A DNA stretch of 64,000 nt from Absidia repens (Eukaryota; Mucoromycota; Mucoromycetes; Mucorales; Cunninghamellaceae), in the NCBI GenBank assembly GCA_002105175.1, contig MCGE01000001.1, positions 806,001 to 870,000 of the forward strand. Reading direction: 5' to 3'. Under the pieces are notes generated by a model that saw nothing but the letters and a program-made list of their open reading frames with translations, was not told the DNA's origin and did not search any database. Position 1 is the first letter of the stretch. Every line of letters begins with the position of its first letter. The position numbers and the translations under genes were made by a program. This document shows positions 59,501 to 64,000 of the stretch, piece after piece.

Positions 59501-59877
59501 CTGAAATTCATTCATGGTCAGCAGTATCAAAAATAGAGGCGCGGCATTAGGTTAAAGATATTGGCTGAGTTCCATGCCGACAGTGTACTTACTCGCATAA
59601 CTACAGTGAGCAGCCAAATTAACGTGGCGAATGAAAAGTGCATGGGAATTGAGTAAACGACACGCCAAAAGACAACTTGAATAAACTTATGTGAAAAAGG
59701 AAGGGAAAGGGTTAAAGGATCATTTTTGACCCAAAAGTCGTGATGGCGGAATTTAAATTTATCGTCAACGTTCTGCTGAAATAATAAAAACTGGCATTGC
59801 ATACGTATTCTCATTTTCTCTTTCTTTCTCACACTCGCTTCCTTTTTTTTTTTTTTTACTCCAACTACTCAACAAAC
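59501..59877. other. Spacer between H-protein remnant and proteinase inhibitor
   Basis: May contain eroded N-terminal H-protein sequence (a KYT peptide follows a presequence-like frame near 59600 on the minus strand) and the promoter of the inhibitor gene. No intact gene. Confidence 0.3.
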
Positions 59878-60261
59878 ATGTCTAGTAAGTACTTTTTTCT
59901 TTTTAAAAATATAGTCAAGAAGCAAAATCACCCGAGACTCTTTAACCGTACTCATTCTTCTTCCTTTTCTTCGTCTGCTTTTGCACCTCTTGGCGGCGTG
60001 GGTACTCCTCGTCCAAAAGCCTCCAGCTACATCGTCACCTTCAAAAAGAACACTCCTCAATCGGAAATCGATGAACATATCAAGAAGGCCGAAGATGCTG
60101 GCGCTACTATTGGACACCGCTATACCTCAGCTATCCTTGGCTATTCCGTCTCTGTGCCCGATGACGCTGTCAATGCTCTCGATGCTACCCATCCCAATAT
60201 TGATTTTGTGGAAGCTGATGGTGAAGTGACTACTCAAGGCAAAGCTCTCTTGACAAAATAG
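59878..60261 (+). CDS. I9-type proteinase B inhibitor (Pbi2-like)
   Basis: Small inhibitor of subtilisin-like vacuolar proteases, homologous to subtilisin propeptides. The C-terminal ~80 residues are the I9 fold: SYIVTFKKNTPQSEIDEHIK, ATIGHRYTSAILGYSVSVPD and the tail VEADGEVTTQGK, parallel to yeast Pbi2 (IVTLKKNTP..., EEDKEVHTN). The ATG at 59878 is followed after seven bases by a GTAAGT donor. If intron 59885 onward is spliced to CCAAAAG|CC near 60022, the product is about 80 residues like Pbi2. If it is retained, an in-frame 127-residue protein results with a basic, Ser-rich N-terminus (LFKNIVKKQNHPRLFNRT) that looks like a mitochondrial presequence. I give the unspliced frame; the spliced form may be the main product. 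Poly(A) signal at 60419. Confidence 0.85.
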   Translation: MSSKYFFLFKNIVKKQNHPRLFNRTHSSSFSSSAFAPLGGVGTPRPKASSYIVTFKKNTPQSEIDEHIKKAEDAGATIGHRYTSAILGYSVSVPDDAVNALDATHPNIDFVEADGEVTTQGKALLTK

Positions 60262-60418
60262 TTTAGTTTATATTATATTTAGTACCGTGTTTTTTATTAG
60301 CTTTTTTTTTTTGTCTTATGTCATGTTAAGTCGGTAGTCCCCTTTTTGTTTTGAATGACAAAGTGTATCGAAACCTGCAGTTCTTTTCTGTAGGTCATAC
60401 GTTTGTAAAAAACTCCGC

Positions 60419-60424
60419 AATAAA
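60419..60424 (+). terminator. Poly(A) signal of the inhibitor gene
   Basis: AATAAA about 160 bases after the stop codon. Confidence 0.55.
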
Positions 60425-61182
60425 GTCTCTTTTATCTTTTTTTATTCTGTTTGATGATTTGATAATGTTACTATTTGATGATTATGTTGTTGGTGGTACT
60501 CAGGAGGGTATTTGCGGTAGATACTAGATGGGATAATATTGATGGGTGAATGAGGATGATGCTGATATTGATGGTATCTCTATTTATTGACAAAAAAAAA
60601 AAAACCATATTTCTCGATTAAATCTTGATAAGAATGATGGTAATATTACACCGTAGAATGATTGAAATTTGACCTGATTCCCCGATCCAGCACAGGTGCT
60701 GAGAAGTATGTATGCATAAACTGTAGGAAGAATGATTGATGCCTCGGAGGTGTTAAAAAAGTCAGTTCGAATCCCATAACCACATTTCCTTCTTCTCTTC
60801 GACAATTCGCTCTTTTTTATTTTGGTCATCACTTTGTCCATTGCATCCATTTTCCCCAGTTCTTCCCAAACATTTCCGAACGAGCATTTTGCATTCTATC
60901 ATTGAGCTCACATATAATCTCGACCAAATATTGCGTACAGTCACTGGATCGAGTCTTTTTTCTCATTTCTTTATATGAGTATTATAAATAAATCAATGCA
61001 AATATACATGTATAATCCATTGTGTACAAAAACAAAGTGAGAAAATATTGCTGCATTTTAGAAGCTCGTATTGGGAGGAAAAACAAGGAACCGTCAACTA
61101 ACGAGAAGCAATCGGAAAGTGGCCTTTTCCTTTTTGTTCCCTGTGATATCGGTGGAAGAAATTTCGATTTCTTTCGTGTTGA
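60425..61182. other. Spacer before the cytochrome c promoter
   Basis: No gene supported. Minus-strand open frames at 60584-60944 and 60982-61209 lack family features. A GTTCGAATCC block near 60763 resembles a tRNA B box but no cloverleaf is present. Confidence 0.35.
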
Positions 61183-61187
61183 CCAAT
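61183..61187 (+). promoter_or_regulatory. CCAAT box upstream of cytochrome c
   Basis: CCAAT within GACCAATGGC about 240 bases before the ATG. Respiratory genes of fungi are commonly activated by the HAP2/3/5 CCAAT-binding complex; binding here is inference. Confidence 0.4.
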
Positions 61188-61332
61188 GGCATCTCATGAC
61201 TTGAGCCACATTGAATTACCGTCTTGTACAAAATCAGAAACAAAATCCATCCATACACCCTGGTATTCAAGGCCAGGGTCGACGGAGTTTGGAATTGTTT
61301 TTTTTGCCGTTGAGAGGCTTTTCGGGTCGCAA

Positions 61333-61340
61333 TATAAAAA
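61333..61340 (+). promoter_or_regulatory. TATA box of cytochrome c
   Basis: TATAAAAA 86-93 bases before the cytochrome c ATG, followed by a pyrimidine-rich leader. Confidence 0.5.
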
Positions 61341-61425
61341 AAGTTTTTTATTTTTTGGATTCCCCTTTTTTTTTTTCTTCTTCTTTCTTCTTTATTTTTA
61401 CCCCCCACTCTCTTACATTATAATC

Positions 61426-61824
61426 ATGGTTGACGGTAACGCTACTGCTGGTGCTAAGCTCTTCAAGACTCGTTGTGCTCAATGTCACACTGTTGAAGCT
61501 GGTGGTGCCCACAAGGTCGGTCCCAACTTGAACGGTATCTTTGGTCGCAAGTCTGGTCAAGCCGCTGGTTTCTCTTACACTGCTGCCAATGTCAACAAGG
61601 GTGTTACCTGGGATGAACAAACCTTGTTCGACTACCTCGAAAACCCCAAGAAGTACATTCCTGGTACCAAGATGGCCTTCGCTGGTTTCAAGAAGGTAAA
61701 TTTGTCAAAAGTCGTATATTTGTGTGTACCTGGATGTGTTATTAATAAACCCCCTTTTCTTTTTGCTGTTATATAGCCCAAGGATCGTGCTGATGTTGTT
61801 GCTCACTTGAAGGAAGTCTGTTAA
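61426..61824 (+). CDS. CYC1: Cytochrome c
   Basis: Mitochondrial intermembrane-space electron carrier between complexes III and IV. Exons 61426-61695 and 61777-61824 give 105 residues. Seen: the heme-attachment site CAQCH (Cys-X-X-Cys-His), [20 protein letters not shown], the axial Met in [13 protein letters not shown] and the C-terminal helix [14 protein letters not shown]. The intron falls after FKK. Codon use is strongly biased (AAG, TTC, GGT, AAC), as in highly expressed fungal genes and unlike the neighbours. Poly(A) signal at 61966. Confidence 0.99.
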
Positions 61825-61965
61825 ATCAATTGATTTAATACGTGTATCAGGTAGATTAGATCCCCTCTGATTTACACTGTTATTTTTCCACTCACCCCTT
61901 CATATCACTGTATCATTTAATCACCATCGACTCCTCCTCCTTTAGTTTATATCACATTATATTAG

Positions 61966-61971
61966 AATAAA
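61966..61971 (+). terminator. Poly(A) signal of cytochrome c
   Basis: AATAAA about 140 bases after the stop codon. Confidence 0.6.
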
Positions 61972-62718
61972 TTCAAACTTTAGATTTGTATGAACTTTTT
62001 TTGATTCTGTGTCGGATATATGCTTGATAGTTTTGCTGAAATGTGTGTTGCTTGCTTTAATATTTTTGTTGAAATGTGTGATCTGTTGAAGGGAATGTGT
62101 GTATGTGTGTCTATGTATGTCTGATATTTTTGTTGAAACGTGCAGTGTATGATATGTGTATATTATGTTTCCTGATAGCTGTATTTGCAAAATTTGTGTG
62201 TTTTTGTCAAATGTGTGGTATATGTGAGTGTACGGATGATGTATTGCTGTAGCTGCTTTCTATGTGTGTTGGGGAAAGGGACCTGGCTGTCAAAAAAGCT
62301 CTCATTGAAACCTGACAAACCTTATTGGAGCGGCGTATCAAAAAAAACAGTAATTGGTCAAAAGTGGTCCATTGTCACTTAATACAGGAGGCTATTAGCA
62401 AGATAAATAGAAGACTTGAAACATTTCATCTACATCACTATTAAATGCCCCAGTACACCTGAACAGTATCCACTATCAAAATTTATTATCCTAATTACTA
62501 TTACTACAAACACCATTGTCCTACTCATCAGCAAACAAAATATCCCATGGGTATTCCAAAGAATATTTTCATTTCATATACACTCACAAGCACGCAAAAT
62601 AAAAATAAATCGCAATATTGACTATAATCATCACTGGTTTTATTATATAAAACAAAGTATATGTAATCAGTATAACTAAAATACTAGTGCTGTTCACTAT
62701 CCTAAAATCTGTTCCATT
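61972..62718. other. Spacer with TGTG-rich and repeated TTTTGTTGAAA(T/C)GTG motifs
   Basis: No gene supported. The block TTTTGTTGAAATGTGTG and close variants recur at about 62030, 62066 and 62129 within TG-rich DNA (62035-62265), forming a loose local repeat. The right end is the 3' flank of the R3HCC1-like gene. Confidence 0.4.
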
Positions 62719-63759
62719 TTACACCAAAGGATCAGGTATGGCTCCACTTTGTCGTTTCATATTGTAGTTCACAGATCGACGGTTTGTCTGGACACCAGAG
62801 GCTACAAAAAGATATATATAAAAAAGATGAGGACATTTATGTATTTGATGATATGTCAAGAAACTAATCAACTCACTAGACAAATTGTCGGTGGGACCTT
62901 CATAGGGGCGGATTTTGGCATATGCATGTGCAACATTGTCGATATAGGCTTTCTTGGCTACGGGGGGACAAGAGAAAAAAAGTCATTCCTCTTATTTGCT
63001 ATTTCCTTTCTTTTTCAGATCATGATTGTTTACCTGTAGCAGGATGTTCAAAAATAATCAAAGCTCTGCTATCATTCTTCCACTTGATCCTATATCCACC
63101 ACGTATATTTTCGTATTCCCGGAAAATATCATGTAGATGATGCGTCTTGAATGATTTAGGAAAATCATAGCAATCCAAAATAACCGTAGGTTCGTCCACC
63201 ACAGGAACTTGCGCTAAGCAGCAATTTTAATGGAATGAGTAAGGTCTAAATATATACACATATCACCACCCTCATCATTCTCAGCTTACCAGGAGGTTCC
63301 GTAAAAGGATCCATGATTCGACTAGCACGTTTATTTTTTCTTGCCAAGATAGCAGCTTCTTCATCCGATCGATCGTATTGGCGTAACAAATCATCCCATT
63401 CTTCAGGTCCAGCACTACGTCGTTTGTCGTCGTGAGATAAAGATTCCAGCATAGCACCTAGTTTTTCCATCTTGGGATCATGGTAGGACATCGAGTTGTG
63501 GTTGCTATTGTTGTTGCTGTTGTAGTAGTCTGAATAACGATGTACGGCAGGTGTTGCGGGGAAACTGTTGTTGTCTTCAGAGTAGTCTTCGTCTTCCACT
63601 GAGCCTCCACTGCTGCCATTGTTATGTTGTCCTCTACGCCACCCGCCACCACCACGTTGTTGCGAATGTCGTTGAGTTGACCGATTGCCACCGCCACTAG
63701 TAAAGTCAGAACTGTATCGGAAGCCATGGCTGTTCGCATCTTGACCGAAGGAGCTACGC

Positions 63760-63791
<32 letters not shown>

Positions 63792-63935
63792 ATTGTTGCC
63801 TTGACCATCAATAGAGTAGCGTTGTTGGTTGGATCGTTGACTATGGTCCGGACTGTCGGTACGTCGATGGACGGGAACATAGGCGAGCATGCTGCTGCGT
63901 TTCATTTTTTTCTCAGTAGCGTTGGTATCCATCAT
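62719..63935 (-). CDS. R3HCC1-like protein with atypical RRM
   Basis: Exons 63935-63290, 63213-63034, 62957-62877 and 62801-62719 give 329 residues. The first exon codes a disordered region rich in Arg, Ser, Gly and Asn, with a polyAsn run from a GTT/AAC triplet repeat (63757-63795) and an RGGGGWRRG RNA-binding-type patch. Exon 2 holds the conserved domain: VILDCYDFPKSFKTHHLHDI, GGYRIKWKNDSRALIIFEH, which matches the DFP-FKT-DL and GFRIKWVDDTHAL blocks of animal R3HCC1/R3HCC1L C-terminal RRM-like domains. The last exons continue the fold (KKAYIDNVAHAYAKIRPY) and end in a short tail. An RNA-binding or post-transcriptional role is inferred; the family is poorly characterised. Two adjacent Met codons start the frame. 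Confidence 0.85.
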
Positions 63936-64000
63936 AGATGATAATAAAAGTAAAAGAGAGATTGTCGGTCAGAAGTGCGTGTATAGATAGAAATGATAGG

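Noticed and set aside
60740..60790. tRNA-like B box (GTTCGAATCC)
   Set aside because: No acceptor stem, D-arm or anticodon arm can be drawn around it; the similar TTCAAATCCCG in the repeats also lacks an A box, so neither a tRNA nor a SINE head is claimed.
1..64000. CRISPR arrays, phage or bacterial defence islands
   Set aside because: No arrays or prokaryotic genes were seen; the window is eukaryotic throughout.

Overview
This is a eukaryotic nuclear window, most likely from an early-diverging filamentous fungus of the Mucoromycota type. The evidence is: short GT-AG introns (about 40-170 nt) in nearly every gene, AT-rich spacers with AATAAA signals, a class V chitin synthase with a myosin-like head, an Asterix subunit, a PalB/Rim13-type calpain and a Helitron-type helicase. 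The species cannot be named from sequence alone. Gene models were built by hand from splice sites and checked by closure of the reading frame. No RNA genes, CRISPR arrays or bacterial elements were seen.

Layout. 1-1.2 kb: 3' part of a Helitron-like PIF1 helicase. 1.9-2.3 kb: four tandem copies of a ~119-bp unit. 2.9-3.0 kb: last exon of an unidentified minus-strand gene. 3.7-10.0 kb: class V chitin synthase. 10.7-10.85 kb: a gene tail next to a dispersed repeat. 12.3-13.9 kb: forkhead factor (-). 15.1-17.2 kb: splicing factor Prp17 (+). 19.7-21.4 kb: HSL/GDXG-type hydrolase (-). 22.4-25.5 kb: Sec7-PH ArfGEF-like protein (-). 27.5-29.9 kb: copper amine oxidase (+) with a 1-nt frameshift. 33.3-34.7 kb: G-protein beta subunit. 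35.3-36.8 kb: SR splicing factor. 38.9-39.5 kb: Asterix (-). 40.2-42.7 kb: acyl-CoA oxidase. 44.7-46.6 kb: Pho89-type phosphate transporter (-). 47.5-49.4 kb: sugar transporter (-). 51.8-52.8 kb: secreted protein of unknown function (-). 53.4-58.8 kb: a 30-exon calpain-7/PalB protease (-). 59.0-59.5 kb: a decayed glycine-cleavage H-protein locus (-). 59.9-60.3 kb: I9-type proteinase inhibitor. 61.4-61.8 kb: cytochrome c. 62.7-63.9 kb: R3HCC1-like protein (-).

The genes are mostly unrelated housekeeping and hyphal-growth functions and do not form a cluster. Loose themes are the cell surface (chitin synthase, transporters), signalling (G-beta, ArfGEF, PalB, forkhead), mRNA splicing (Prp17, SR protein) and peroxisomal oxidation (amine oxidase and acyl-CoA oxidase, both ending in PTS1-like tripeptides).

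The spacers carry a dispersed non-coding repeat family (about seven copies in both orientations, up to ~0.8 kb) with a conserved core and internal sub-repeats. The most notable points are two microexons of 4 and 5 nt that are required to keep frame in the calpain and phosphate-transporter genes, the H-protein locus with a TAG where the lipoyl-lysine codon is expected, the repeat family, and the amine-oxidase frameshift. I found no convincing new multi-gene system.
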